A DNA stretch of 64,000 bases from Ideonella alba. GTDB taxonomy: Bacteria > Pseudomonadota > Gammaproteobacteria > Burkholderiales > Burkholderiaceae_C. The stretch spans positions 1-64,000 of the forward strand of contig NZ_JAGQDF010000009.1 of NCBI RefSeq assembly GCF_018069875.1, written 5' to 3'. This document shows positions 18,007-27,173 of this stretch, one piece after another. A model generated the notes under the pieces. It was not told the origin of the DNA and did not search any database. It saw only the letters and a program-made list of their open reading frames with translations. Every line of letters starts with the position of its first letter. The first letter of the stretch is position 1. Position numbers and translations under genes: made by a program.

Positions 18007-18845
18007 CAGACCGCGACGTCGGCCTTGATGGCCGGATGGTGCTGGTACTCCAGCACCTCGAAGTCCTCGTACTGGTAATCAAAGATCGAGTCAGGGCGGC
18101 GCCTGATGTTCAGCACCGGGTAGGGGAAGGGCGTGCGCGCCAGCTGCGTGCGCACCTGCTCGAAGTGGTTGGTGTAGAGGTGGCAGTCGCCGCCGGTCCA
18201 GATGAAATCGCCCACGTCCAGGTCGCACTGCTGGGCCAGCATGTGGGTCAGCAGCGCGTAGCTGGCGATGTTGAAGGGCACGCCCAGGAAGATGTCGGCG
18301 CTGCGCTGGTAGAGCTGGCAGCTGAGCTTGCCGCGGCCACCCGGCGTGGTGGCCGGCGCCACGTAGAACTGGAAGAAGGCATGGCAGGGCATCAGCGCCA
18401 TCTTGTCCAGGTCGGCCACGTTCCAGGCGCTGACGATGATGCGGCGGCTGTCGGGGTTGCTCCTGAGCTGCTGCACCACCTGCGCGATCTGGTCGATGTG
18501 GCCACCGTCCGGCGTGGGCCAGTTGCGCCACTGCACGCCATAGACCGGCCCCAGCTCGCCGTCCTCGCGCGCCCACTCGTCCCAGATCGTGCAGCCACGC
18601 TCCTGCAGCCACTTGACATTGCTGTCGCCGCGCAGGAACCACAGCAGCTCGACGATGATCGCCTTCAGGAAGACCTTCTTGGTGGTCACCAGCGGGAAGC
18701 CTTCGGAGAGGTCGAAGCGCATCTGGTGACCGAACACGCTGCGCGTGCCGGTGCCGGTGCGGTCGCCCTTGGCCACGCCGTGTTCCCAGACATGGCGCAT
18801 GAAATCTTCGTACTGCGAGCGGACAGGGCGGGCGGCGGAACTCAT
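18006..18845 (-). CDS. thyA: Thymidylate synthase
   Basis: A 279-residue ThyA-type enzyme that methylates dUMP to dTMP using methylene-tetrahydrofolate. The catalytic Cys154 sits in [13 protein letters not shown], the phosphate-binding Arg pair in [12 protein letters not shown], and the folate site in [16 protein letters not shown]. The N-terminal [13 protein letters not shown] is also canonical. It is first in the thyA-eamA-folA operon and is divergent from the acyltransferase gene 49 bases away. Slightly longer than the 264-residue E. coli enzyme, with the extra length at the N-terminus and a central insertion. Confidence 0.96.
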   Translation of the reverse strand: MSSAARPVRSQYEDFMRHVWEHGVAKGDRTGTGTRSVFGHQMRFDLSEGFPLVTTKKVFLKAIIVELLWFLRGDSNVKWLQERGCTIWDEWAREDGELGPVYGVQWRNWPTPDGGHIDQIAQVVQQLRSNPDSRRIIVSAWNVADLDKMALMPCHAFFQFYVAPATTPGGRGKLSCQLYQRSADIFLGVPFNIASYALLTHMLAQQCDLDVGDFIWTGGDCHLYTNHFEQVRTQLARTPFPYPVLNIRRRPDSIFDYQYEDFEVLEYQHHPAIKADVAV

Positions 18846-18894
18846 GGGGCCGGATTATCCCGCGGCCGGGGTGTCACACTCGGCGCTGGCCGCC

Positions 18895-20013
18895 ATGACC
18901 TCGCCGCACCGCCTGCATTTCCTCGATGACCTGCGCCTGCTGGCGCTGGGTGCGCTGCTGCTCTACCACGTGGGCATGGCCTATGTGCCCTGGCCCTGGC
19001 ATGTGAAGGGCGGTGTCACCAGCGCCGCGCTGGCGCCCTGGATGCTGGCGCTCAACCCGTGGCGGATGAGCCTGTTGTTCGCCATCTCCGGTGCGGTCAC
19101 CAGCCTGACGATCGCTGGTGCGCCCCCGGGATGGCTGCGCGCCCGGATGACGCGCCTGGGTGCACCACTGCTGCTGGGCGTGCTGCTGATCGTGCCGCCG
19201 CAGGCCTGGTGGCAGGTGCGTGAGCAGTTCGGCTACACCGGCGACTTCCTCGACTTCATGGGCCTGTACCTGCGCGGCTACCACGGCTTCTGTGATGCAG
19301 CCGGGCACTGCCTGGTGCTGCCCACCTGGAACCACCTGTGGTTCCTGCCCTACCTGATGGTCTACACGGGGCTGCTGTGGGCCACGCTGCGGCGCTGGCC
19401 CAGGGCGCTGGATGAGGCCGGGGCCTGGCTGGCCACGCGCCTGGGCGCATGGAGCCTGCTGTGGGCGCCCTGGCTGCTGCTGGCCGCCGGCCGGCTGGCC
19501 TTGCGGCCCTGGTTTGACGTCACCCACGACCTGATCCACGACCCGCTGGCCCATGCGCAGTACGTCCCGGCGTTCCTGGCCGGCGCCGTCTGGGCGCGCA
19601 CGCCAGGCGCCTGGGCGGCGATCGCGCGCCTGCGGCACCTGGCGCTGGCGTTGGCGGTGACGGCATTCGCGGCATCGCAGCTGCTGGGTGAGCCCGCGCC
19701 GGCGGCACTGGTCCGGGCCGGCTTCGCATTGCAGCAGTGGTGCGGCGTGCTGGCCGCGCTGGGATTCGGCCAGCGCTGGCTGGGCGCCATCAGCACCCGG
19801 TGGCCTGGGCTGGCGGCGCGGGTGTTCCCGGTCTATGTGCTGCACCAGACGCTGCTGATCGGCGCGGTGGTGACGCTCAAGCCGCTGGGGCTGGCGCCGC
19901 TGGCCGAAGCGGGCGCGGTGCTGGGGATCACCGTGGGCGGCTCGTGGGTGCTGGCCGCCACCGCCACGCGCTGGCGCGCCGTGTCGCCCTGGCTGGGCGG
20001 TGCGACGCGCTGA
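18895..20013 (+). CDS. Acyltransferase-3-type integral membrane protein
   Basis: A 372-residue polytopic membrane protein of the acyltransferase 3 (OafA/NodX-like) family. The N-terminal LHFLDDLRLLALGALLLYHVG matches the family start in which an Arg and a helix-1 His are conserved, and WNHLWFLPYLMVY is a typical central motif. The C-terminal FPVYVLHQTLLI is also characteristic. Members move acyl groups onto sugars or other surface molecules; the target is unknown here. The ATG at 18895 is the first that gives the normal family N-terminus. It ends flush with the convergent ABC exporter gene, sharing the bases TGATCA across the two stops. Confidence 0.85.
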   Translation: MTSPHRLHFLDDLRLLALGALLLYHVGMAYVPWPWHVKGGVTSAALAPWMLALNPWRMSLLFAISGAVTSLTIAGAPPGWLRARMTRLGAPLLLGVLLIVPPQAWWQVREQFGYTGDFLDFMGLYLRGYHGFCDAAGHCLVLPTWNHLWFLPYLMVYTGLLWATLRRWPRALDEAGAWLATRLGAWSLLWAPWLLLAAGRLALRPWFDVTHDLIHDPLAHAQYVPAFLAGAVWARTPGAWAAIARLRHLALALAVTAFAASQLLGEPAPAALVRAGFALQQWCGVLAALGFGQRWLGAISTRWPGLAARVFPVYVLHQTLLIGAVVTLKPLGLAPLAEAGAVLGITVGGSWVLAATATRWRAVSPWLGGATR

Positions 20014-21798
20014 TCAGCCGGGCTGGAACTGCATCGCCGCCAACCGGGCGTACAGGCCGCCGCGCGCCACCAGTTCGGCGTGCGTGCCCTGCTCGACGAT
20101 GCGGCCGTGTTCCAGCACGACGATGCGGTCGGCGCGCTGCACCGTGGCCAGGCGGTGGGCAATGACCAGCGTGGTGCGGTCCTGCATGGCCGATTCCAGC
20201 GCCGCCTGCACCATGCGCTCGCTCTCGGCGTCCAGCGCGCTGGTGGCCTCGTCCAGCAGCAGCAGCGGCGGGTTCTTCAGCATCGCCCGCGCGATCGACA
20301 GGCGCTGGCGCTGGCCGCCCGACAGGCGCACGCCGCGCTCGCCCAGGAAGCTGGCATAGCCCTCGGGCAGGGCCAGGATGAAGTCGTGCGCGAAGGCGGC
20401 TTTGGCGGCGGCGATCACCTCCTCGTCGGTGGCGTCGGGGCGACCGTAGCGGATGTTCTCCATCGCGCTGGCGCTGAAGATCACGCTGTCCTGCGGCACG
20501 ATGCCGATGCGCGCGCGCAGCGCGGCCAGGTCGGCGTGGCGCACATCGACGCCGTCCACCTGCACCGAACCCTCGGCCACATCGTAGAAGCGCAGCAGCA
20601 GCTGCAGCACGGTGCTCTTGCCGGCACCGCTGGGGCCGACCAGGGCCACGGTCTCACCCGGCTGCACGCTCAGGCTGACGTCGTCCAGCGCCGCCTGCTG
20701 CGGCCGCGACGGGTAGCGGAAACGCACGCCCTGCAACTGCAGCGACGAGCCGCCGCGCGTGGCCGGCAGGGACTGCGGCGCGGCAGGCGATTCGATCGGC
20801 GAGCGCGCGTGCAGCAGCTCCATCAGGCGCTCGGTGGCGCCGGCGGCGCGCAGCAGATCGCCCCAGACCTCGGAGAGCACCGCCACCGAGCTGACCAGCA
20901 GGATCACGTACAGCACGGTCTGGCCCAGGTGGCCGGCGGTGATCTCGCCATGCAGCACCGCCTGGGTGCCCTGGTACAGGCCCCAGAGCAGCGCGCCGAA
21001 GGTGGCAGTGATCAGGAAGGCCACCAGCAGCGAGCGCACGCGGGTGCGCTTGCGGGCGGTGTCGAAGGCGGCCTCGGTGGCCAGCGAGAAGCGCGCGGCC
21101 TCGCGCGGCTCGGCCACGTAGCTCTGCACCACCGGCATGGCGTTGAGCACCTCGGCGGCGATCGCGGAGGAATCGGCCACGCGGTCCTGGCTGGCGCGGC
21201 TGAGCTTGCGCACCCGGCGGCCGAAGGCCAGGGCCGGCAGCACCACCACCACCAGGATGCCCATCACCTGGAACATCACCCAGGGGTTGGTGACGATCAG
21301 CATCGCCAGCGCGCCGATGCCCATCACGGTGTTGCGCAGGCCCATGCTGAGGCTGGAGCCGACCACCGTCTGCACCAGGGTGGTGTCGGTGGTCAGGCGC
21401 GAGAGCACCTCACCGGTGGCGGTGGTCTCGAAGAACTCGGGGCTTTGCCGCAGCACGTGGGCGTAGACGGCATCGCGCAGATCGGCGGTGATGCGCTCGC
21501 CCAGCCAGGTCACCATGTAGAAGCGGCTGGCCGAGAACACGCCCAGCGCCGCACCCACGCCGAACAGCGCCAGGAAATGCTCGCGCAGCGCCATCACGCG
21601 CTGCCCCGGATCGGCCGCCACGATGCCCTGGTCGACCAGGGACTTCAGGGCCGCAGGCAGCAGCAGCGTGGACACCGCTGCCAGCACCAGGAACAGCAGC
21701 GCCAGCGCGATCTGCAGGCGGTAGGGACGGAGAAAGGGCAGCAGGCCGGACAGCGATTGGGGGCTGCTGCCGGTGGGACGGTCGGGACGGGTAGCCAT
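20014..21798 (-). CDS. MsbA-like ABC exporter (fused TMD and ATPase)
   Basis: A 594-residue half-transporter that should work as a homodimer. Residues about 15-320 form the six-helix type-1 exporter domain; the C-terminal ATPase has Walker A GPSGAGKST, signature LSGGQRQR, Walker B LLLLDEATSALD and the switch His in VIAHRLATV. MsbA-type proteins flip lipid A, lipids or drugs across the inner membrane. I start it at 21798 because the longer frame would extend into the divergent promoter region. It is transcribed away from the marR efflux operon. Substrate unknown; the acyltransferase next door hints at envelope lipid work but they converge rather than share an operon. Confidence 0.9.
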   Translation of the reverse strand: MATRPDRPTGSSPQSLSGLLPFLRPYRLQIALALLFLVLAAVSTLLLPAALKSLVDQGIVAADPGQRVMALREHFLALFGVGAALGVFSASRFYMVTWLGERITADLRDAVYAHVLRQSPEFFETTATGEVLSRLTTDTTLVQTVVGSSLSMGLRNTVMGIGALAMLIVTNPWVMFQVMGILVVVVLPALAFGRRVRKLSRASQDRVADSSAIAAEVLNAMPVVQSYVAEPREAARFSLATEAAFDTARKRTRVRSLLVAFLITATFGALLWGLYQGTQAVLHGEITAGHLGQTVLYVILLVSSVAVLSEVWGDLLRAAGATERLMELLHARSPIESPAAPQSLPATRGGSSLQLQGVRFRYPSRPQQAALDDVSLSVQPGETVALVGPSGAGKSTVLQLLLRFYDVAEGSVQVDGVDVRHADLAALRARIGIVPQDSVIFSASAMENIRYGRPDATDEEVIAAAKAAFAHDFILALPEGYASFLGERGVRLSGGQRQRLSIARAMLKNPPLLLLDEATSALDAESERMVQAALESAMQDRTTLVIAHRLATVQRADRIVVLEHGRIVEQGTHAELVARGGLYARLAAMQFQPG

Positions 21799-21875
21799 GC
21801 GTGCAGTGTAGGCAGCAGGTGGGGCCTGGATCGCACCCTCGTAAAAACCCTGCCAAAACGCTGGACTATTCAAAT

Positions 21876-21893
21876 AATGACCAAGCAATCATT
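21876..21893. promoter_or_regulatory. Dyad AATGA-N8-TCATT, candidate MarR operator
   Basis: AATGA (21876-21880) and TCATT (21889-21893) flank an 8-base spacer in an unusually AT-rich patch 25 bases before the marR start. Such an 18-bp dyad fits the usual size of MarR operators. It would control marR and the efflux operon, and perhaps the divergent ABC exporter gene. Confidence 0.55.
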
Positions 21894-21917
21894 GCATAGG
21901 CAACTAAACTGGCGGGC

Positions 21918-22430
21918 ATGGCAAAGAAAGAACCCGAGCCCGCTGGCTTCTACCAGCCGGGCCAGTACCGGCCGGACGAGAGCGTGGGCTACCTGATGCG
22001 CAAGGTCATCAGCTCCATCCTGGCGCAGGCCGATGCCCAGCTGGCCAGCTGTGACCTCACCTATGTGCAGTGGCTGCCGCTGTACAAGCTGGTGATGAAG
22101 GAAGGCCACACCGTGGCCGGCCTGGCGCGCGACCTGGAGATCGACCCGGGCGCGATGACCCGCTCTCTCGACCGCCTCGAGGCCAAGGGCCTGGTGCGTC
22201 GCGAGCGCTCCACCGAGGACCGTCGCGTCGTCAACCTGGTGCTCACCGACGAGGGCCGCAAGGTCGCGCGCCGCGTGCCCCAGGTGCTGGCCGACGTGCT
22301 CAATGGCCACCTGCGTGGGTTCAGCCACGACGAGTGGCGCACCCTGGTCGACCTGTTGACGCGCATGCTGGCCAACGGCGAGCGGCTGCGCCAGGGTGAT
22401 GCGCAACCCGACCCGAAGGATCCGGCATGA
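21918..22430 (+). CDS. MarR-family regulator of the efflux operon
   Basis: A 170-residue winged-helix repressor. The DNA-binding part reads HTVAGLARDLEIDPGAMTRS followed by LEAKGLVRRERSTEDRRVV, the MarR recognition helix and wing with the conserved DRR. It is the first gene of marR-OMF-emrA-emrB; its stop overlaps the next ATG (ATGA at 22427-22430). MarR proteins of such operons usually release DNA when they bind the aromatic compounds the pump expels. The AATGA/TCATT dyad just upstream is the likely autoregulatory site. Confidence 0.92.
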   Translation: MAKKEPEPAGFYQPGQYRPDESVGYLMRKVISSILAQADAQLASCDLTYVQWLPLYKLVMKEGHTVAGLARDLEIDPGAMTRSLDRLEAKGLVRRERSTEDRRVVNLVLTDEGRKVARRVPQVLADVLNGHLRGFSHDEWRTLVDLLTRMLANGERLRQGDAQPDPKDPA

Positions 22431-23860
22431 CGCCCCGCCCGACCCCATCCCCCCGCCGCATGGCCGCGCTGGCCCTGGCGGTCGCGCTGCTGGCCGGTTG
22501 CGCCACGCCTGGCGACCGTGCGCAGGCCGCGCGGCTCGACGATGGCCAGGCGCTGGCCTTGGCCGCACGCACCGAGGCACTGCCGGCCGCCGACTGGTGG
22601 CGCGTGCTGGGCGACGCCCAACTCGACACCCTGATCGAGCAGGCCCTGCGCGACCAACCCAGCCTGGCCGTGGCACGCGAGCGCGTGCGCCGCGCCCAGG
22701 CCCAGGCCGACGTCCTGCTGGCGGCCCACGGTCCGCAGGCCCAGCTGAGCGCCAGCCTGACGCGCCAGCGCTACTCGGAACATGGCCTGGTGCCCGCCCC
22801 GATCGCGGGCGATACCTGGAGCTCGGGCGAGCTGCAGGCCGCGCTGGCCTGGTCACCCGACCTGTTCGGCGCCCAGGCCGCCGAGCAGGCTGCGGCGCTG
22901 GGCCAGGCCCGTGCGGCCCGTGCCGAAGCCGCCGCCGCCGCCAACGGCCTGGCCACCCAGATCGCGCGCGGCCATGTGGCGCTGGCCCGTCTGCTGGCGC
23001 AGCGCGAGGTGCTGCAGGCCCAGACGGCCCAGCGTGAGCGCATCCGCCAGATCACCCAGCGCCGAGTAGCCGCCGGCCTGGACACCCGCGTCGAGCAGGT
23101 GCAGGCCGACGCCGCGCTGCCGGATCTGCGCGTGCAGCTCGAAGCGCTGGACGAGCAGACCACGCTGCTGCGTCGCCAGCTGGCGGTGCTCAGCGGCCAG
23201 GCGCCCGAGGCGCTGAGCGGCCTGTCGCCTCGCCTGGCGGACCTGCGCAGCCCCGCGCTGCCGTCCGCGCTGGGTGCCGACCTGCTGGGCCGCCGGCCCG
23301 ACCTGGTGGCGGCGCGCTGGCGCGTCGAGGCCAGTCTGGCCGATGTGCGCGCCGCCGAGGCCGCCTTCTACCCCAGCATCAACCTGGTGGCCTATGCGGG
23401 CCTGTCGGCGCTGGGTCTGGACCGCCTGTTCGACCTGGGCAGCCGCCAGCTGGGTGTGCAGCCGGCGCTGCGCCTGCCGCTGTTCGACGGCGGCCGACTG
23501 CGCGCCGCGCTGCAGGGGCGCGAGTCCGAGCGCAACGCCGCCATCGCGCAGTACAACGCCACGCTGCTGGACGCGGTGCGCGAGGCCGGCGATGCGCTGG
23601 CCTCCGAGCAATCGCTGCAGCGCCAGCGCGCCGAACAGGCGCGTGCCCTGGCCGCGGCCGAGCAGGCCCACAGCATCGCCGAAAAGCGCTACGCCGCCGG
23701 CCTGGGTAACCAGCTCACCGTGCTGGCCACCGAGACCGCCGTGCTGGCGCAGCGCCGCAACGCCGTGGACCTGCAGGCGCGCCAGCTCGACAACCGCCTC
23801 GCGCTGATCAAGGCGCTGGGCGGTGGCTGGATCGACGACACCGCGCTGGCCGCCCGCTGA
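22427..23860 (+). CDS. Outer-membrane efflux lipoprotein (NodT/OprM-type)
   Basis: A 477-residue TolC-class outer-membrane factor. The signal peptide ends in lipobox LAGC (Cys25), giving a lipid-anchored channel. It shows the family's two repeated coiled-coil/strand halves and motifs such as WWRVLGDAQLDTLIEQAL near the start and LLGRRPDLVAARWRVEA midway. It should form the trimeric exit duct for the EmrA/EmrB pump encoded next. Translationally coupled to marR. The long Ala/Gln-rich helices explain the low-complexity look. Confidence 0.93.
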   Translation: MTPRPTPSPRRMAALALAVALLAGCATPGDRAQAARLDDGQALALAARTEALPAADWWRVLGDAQLDTLIEQALRDQPSLAVARERVRRAQAQADVLLAAHGPQAQLSASLTRQRYSEHGLVPAPIAGDTWSSGELQAALAWSPDLFGAQAAEQAAALGQARAARAEAAAAANGLATQIARGHVALARLLAQREVLQAQTAQRERIRQITQRRVAAGLDTRVEQVQADAALPDLRVQLEALDEQTTLLRRQLAVLSGQAPEALSGLSPRLADLRSPALPSALGADLLGRRPDLVAARWRVEASLADVRAAEAAFYPSINLVAYAGLSALGLDRLFDLGSRQLGVQPALRLPLFDGGRLRAALQGRESERNAAIAQYNATLLDAVREAGDALASEQSLQRQRAEQARALAAAEQAHSIAEKRYAAGLGNQLTVLATETAVLAQRRNAVDLQARQLDNRLALIKALGGGWIDDTALAAR

Positions 23861-23891
23861 GCTGGCCGAGCCACACCGAAAGACGACACCG

Positions 23892-25112
23892 ATGAAAGCC
23901 CCCGCCTCTTCCGTTTCTCCGGCCGCAGCGCGCACCGCCCGCCAGCGCGGCCTGACCGCCATCGCCCTGGTCGTGCTGCTGGCCGGCGGCGCCTGGGCCG
24001 GCTGGCACTGGCTGCATGGCCGCCACCTGCAGAGCACCGACAACGCCTACGTCGGCGGCAACGTGGTGCAGATCACGCCGCAGGTCGGCGGCACCGTGGT
24101 CGCGCTGGGCGCCGATGACAACGACGCCGTGCGCGCCGGCCAGGTGCTGGTGGCGCTGGACCCGGCCGAGGCGCGGGTGGCCCTGGCCCAGGCCGAGGCC
24201 ACGCTGGCGCAGACCGTGCGCGAGGTGCGCGCGCTGTACGCCAACAACAGCACGCTGAAGGCGCAGATCGCGCTGCGCGAGGCCGACGTGGGCCGCGCCC
24301 AGGCCGACCTTGCACGCGCCGACGACGACGTCAAGCGCCGCGCCCCGCTGGTGGGCGAGGGCCTGGTCGGGCAGGAGGAGTTCAACCACGCCAAGGCGCA
24401 GCAGGCGGCCGCGCGCAGCGCGCTGGCGGCGGCGCAGTCGGCGGCCCAGGCGGCGCGCGACCAGCTGGCTGCCGGCCTGACGCAGACCGAAGGCACCAGC
24501 GTCGAGCAGCACCCCAACGTGCTGCGCGCCGCCGCCAGGGTGCGCGAGGCCCACCTGGCGTTGCAGCGCGTGGCGCTGGTCGCACCGATCGACGGCCACG
24601 TGGCCAAGCGTGCGGTGCAGCTGGGCCAGCGCGTTCAGGCCGGCACGCCGCTGCTGACGGTGGTGGCGATGAACCAGCTGTGGGTGGACGCCAACTTCAA
24701 GGAAGGCCAGCTGAAGGACCTGCGCATCGGTCAGCCGGCCGAGCTGACCGCCGACGTCTTTGGCGACCAGGTGGTCTTCCACGGCCGCATCGCCGGCCTG
24801 GGTGCCGGCACCGGCGCCGCCTTTGCGCTGCTGCCAGCGCAGAACGCCACCGGCAACTGGATCAAGGTGGTGCAGCGGGTGCCGGTGCGCATCGCGCTGG
24901 ACCCGCAGGAGCTGGCGGCGCATCCGCTGCGCGTGGGCCTGTCGATGGAGGTGAACGTGGACACCCGCGACCAGTCTGGCGCGCAGCTGGCCCAGGCGCC
25001 ACGCGCCGAACCCCTGGCCCGCACCGCGGTCTTCGAGGCCCAGCAGAAGGCCGCCGACAGCGATGTCGAGCGCATCATCGCCGCCGCGCTGGGCCGCGGC
25101 AAGGTCCACTGA
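23892..25112 (+). CDS. emrA: EmrA/HlyD-type membrane-fusion protein
   Basis: A 406-residue periplasmic adaptor. One N-terminal membrane helix (about 21-45), then STDNAYVGGNVVQITPQVGG, which is the lipoyl/beta-barrel entry typical of EmrA, a long coiled-coil hairpin, and the return barrel with VALVAPIDGHVAKRAVQLGQ. It links the inner-membrane EmrB to the outer-membrane factor. The ATG at 23892 is 31 bases after the preceding stop. Gene order (regulator, OMF, adaptor, pump) supports a complete tripartite system. Confidence 0.93.
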   Translation: MKAPASSVSPAAARTARQRGLTAIALVVLLAGGAWAGWHWLHGRHLQSTDNAYVGGNVVQITPQVGGTVVALGADDNDAVRAGQVLVALDPAEARVALAQAEATLAQTVREVRALYANNSTLKAQIALREADVGRAQADLARADDDVKRRAPLVGEGLVGQEEFNHAKAQQAAARSALAAAQSAAQAARDQLAAGLTQTEGTSVEQHPNVLRAAARVREAHLALQRVALVAPIDGHVAKRAVQLGQRVQAGTPLLTVVAMNQLWVDANFKEGQLKDLRIGQPAELTADVFGDQVVFHGRIAGLGAGTGAAFALLPAQNATGNWIKVVQRVPVRIALDPQELAAHPLRVGLSMEVNVDTRDQSGAQLAQAPRAEPLARTAVFEAQQKAADSDVERIIAAALGRGKVH

Positions 25113-25125
25113 GGGGCCGGGCACC

Positions 25126-26700
25126 ATGGCCGATGATGCCGCGCCGCAGGGCCTGCCGCCCCGGCCGCCGCCGCTGAGCGGCACACCGCTGCTGCTGGGC
25201 ACGCTGTCGCTGTCGCTGGCGACCTTCATGAACGTGCTCGATTCGTCGATCGCGAACGTCTCGCTGCCGGCGATCGCCGGCGACCTGGGCGTCAGCCCGG
25301 GACAGGGCACCTGGGTCATCACCAGCTTCGGCATCGCCAACGCGATCTCGGTGCCGCTGACCGGCTGGCTGGTGCAGCGCTTCGGCGCGGTGCGGCTGTT
25401 CGTGGCCACGGTGCTGCTGTTCGTGCTGGCCAGCTGGCTGTGCGGCTTCGCGCCGTCGCTGGAGTGGCTGGTGGCCTTCCGCGTGCTGCAGGGCCTGGTG
25501 GCCGGACCGATGATTCCGCTGTCGCAGACCCTGCTGATGGCCACCTACCCACCCCACAAGACCGGCCTGGCGCTGGCCCTGTGGGGCATGACCACGCTGG
25601 TGGCACCGGTGGTCGGGCCGCTGCTGGGTGGCTGGATCACCGACAACATCAGCTGGCCCTGGATCTTCTACATCAACGTGCCCGTGGGCCTGCTCGCCGC
25701 CGGCCTGACCTGGGCCATCTACCGCAAACGCGAGACCACGATCCGCAAGCTGCCGATCGACGCCGTGGGCCTGGGTCTGCTGGTGCTGTGGGTGGGCTCG
25801 CTGCAGCTGATGCTCGACAAGGGCAAGGAGCTGGACTGGTTCTCGTCGCCGCTGATCGTTGCCCTGGGTGTCACCGCGGTGGTGGGCCTGGCGGTGTTCA
25901 TCGTCTGGGAGCTCACCGCCGAGCACCCGGTGGTGGACCTGCGCTTCTTCCAGCGGCGCAATTTCGTGTTCGGCGCCGCCACCTTGTCGATCGCCTACGG
26001 CCTGTTCTTCGGCAATGTGGTGCTGATGCCGCTGTGGCTGCAGCAGTGGATGGGCTACACGGCCACCAGCGCCGGCTTTGCGCTGGCGCCGGTGGGACTG
26101 CTGGCGATCCTGCTGACACCGCTGGCCGGTCGCAAGGTCACGGTGTGGGATCCGCGCTGGATGGCCAGCGTGGCCTTCGTGATCTTTGCCGGTGTGCTGT
26201 GGGTGCGCTCGCAGTTCACCATCCAGACCGACCTGGTGCACATCATGGTGCCGACGCTGGTGCAGGGCGCGGCGATGGCGATGTTCTTCATTCCGCTGAC
26301 CACGCTGACGCTGGCCGGCGTGCCGCCCGAGCGCATCCCGGCCGCCGCCGGCCTGTCCAACTTCACCCGCATCACCGCGGGGGCGATGGGCACCTCGATC
26401 TCGACCACGCTGTGGGACGACCGCGCGGCCCTGCACCACGCCCACCTCAGCGAGGCGCTGGGCAGCGGGCAGGGCGGCGCGCTGGCCGGCACGCTGGCCA
26501 ACCTGCAGGCCGCCGGGCTGTCGCGCGAGCAGGCGCTGGCGCAGATCAATCGCCTGGTCGACCAGCAGGCCTACACCCGCGCGGCCGACGACATCTTCCT
26601 GGCCTCGTCGATGATCTTCCTGGCGCTGATCGCGCTGGTCTGGGTGGCGCGCCGGCCACCGCGCCAGGCGCCGCCGGCCGACGCCGCCGGCGCGCACTGA
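25126..26700 (+). CDS. emrB: EmrB-type DHA2 multidrug efflux pump
   Basis: A 524-residue MFS pump of the 14-helix DHA2 family. Helix 1 has FMNVLDSSIANVSLPAIAGDL and the next loop WVITSFGIANAISVPLTGWL, both family signatures; motif C is seen in APVVGPLLGGWITD. It exports hydrophobic drugs in exchange for protons through EmrA and the outer-membrane lipoprotein. The start at 25126 leaves 13 bases after emrA. The stop abuts the convergent RHH gene with no intergenic space. Confidence 0.93.
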   Translation: MADDAAPQGLPPRPPPLSGTPLLLGTLSLSLATFMNVLDSSIANVSLPAIAGDLGVSPGQGTWVITSFGIANAISVPLTGWLVQRFGAVRLFVATVLLFVLASWLCGFAPSLEWLVAFRVLQGLVAGPMIPLSQTLLMATYPPHKTGLALALWGMTTLVAPVVGPLLGGWITDNISWPWIFYINVPVGLLAAGLTWAIYRKRETTIRKLPIDAVGLGLLVLWVGSLQLMLDKGKELDWFSSPLIVALGVTAVVGLAVFIVWELTAEHPVVDLRFFQRRNFVFGAATLSIAYGLFFGNVVLMPLWLQQWMGYTATSAGFALAPVGLLAILLTPLAGRKVTVWDPRWMASVAFVIFAGVLWVRSQFTIQTDLVHIMVPTLVQGAAMAMFFIPLTTLTLAGVPPERIPAAAGLSNFTRITAGAMGTSISTTLWDDRAALHHAHLSEALGSGQGGALAGTLANLQAAGLSREQALAQINRLVDQQAYTRAADDIFLASSMIFLALIALVWVARRPPRQAPPADAAGAH

Positions 26701-26886
26701 TCAGGACCCGGGCGCGGGCCGGGGCGGCGGCGCCGGCTTGATGCCGCGCCGCGCCAGCGCCTCGCGCAGCAGGAACTCGATCTGCGCGTTGGCGCTGCGC
26801 AGTTCCTGCGCGGCCAGGCGCTCGATCTCGGCCCACAGCGCAGGGTCGATGCGCAGCGGATAGCTCTTCTTGCCGGGGCTGGCCAT
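26701..26886 (-). CDS. Arc-type ribbon-helix-helix DNA-binding protein (61 aa)
   Basis: A tiny protein whose whole length fits the ribbon-helix-helix fold: beta strand KKSYPLRIDP, helix A ALWAEIERLAAQEL, then RSANAQIEFLLREALARRG, which matches the Arc/MetJ-like second helix with its conserved Asn. The last 12 residues are Pro-rich. It is the fourth gene of the SPFH operon, coupled by ATGA to the gene before. Such proteins act as dimers on short palindromes; the perfect palindrome over this operon's promoter is the natural candidate target. The family also includes antitoxins, but no toxin is seen beside it. Confidence 0.8.
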   Translation of the reverse strand: MASPGKKSYPLRIDPALWAEIERLAAQELRSANAQIEFLLREALARRGIKPAPPPRPAPGS

Positions 26887-27158
26887 CAGTGCTTGCGCCG
26901 GTCACCCAGGCCGGGTGGATCTTCTGAAAACCAGCCCCAGGCGGCGTCGCGTGCGCCCCGGCGCAGCAGCGCCTGCGCCAGTGTGCCGGTCAGCCAGGCC
27001 AGCAGGGCCAGCGTGGCGAGCACGCACAGCGCCAGCAGCACGGCCGCCCCCATCAGGCGTGGCGTGCTCCAGGCGGGCAGCAGGTCGTGTCCGGCCATGA
27101 CAGCGACGCCGCACAGCGCCAGCACGGCCACGGACAGTTTGAGCATCAGCAGGTTCAT
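26886..27158 (-). CDS. Small membrane protein, unknown function (90 aa)
   Basis: A 90-residue protein with two to three hydrophobic stretches (about 3-22, 32-60) and a polar, Arg-rich C-terminus ending LGDRRKH. I do not recognise a family. A clear GGGAG ribosome-binding site precedes the ATG, and the stop overlaps the RHH gene start in ATGA, so it is a real member of the operon. Third of four genes; probably an inner-membrane partner of the SPFH protein. Confidence 0.7.
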   Translation of the reverse strand: MNLLMLKLSVAVLALCGVAVMAGHDLLPAWSTPRLMGAAVLLALCVLATLALLAWLTGTLAQALLRRGARDAAWGWFSEDPPGLGDRRKH

Positions 27159-27173
27159 GGCGACTCCCTTGGC

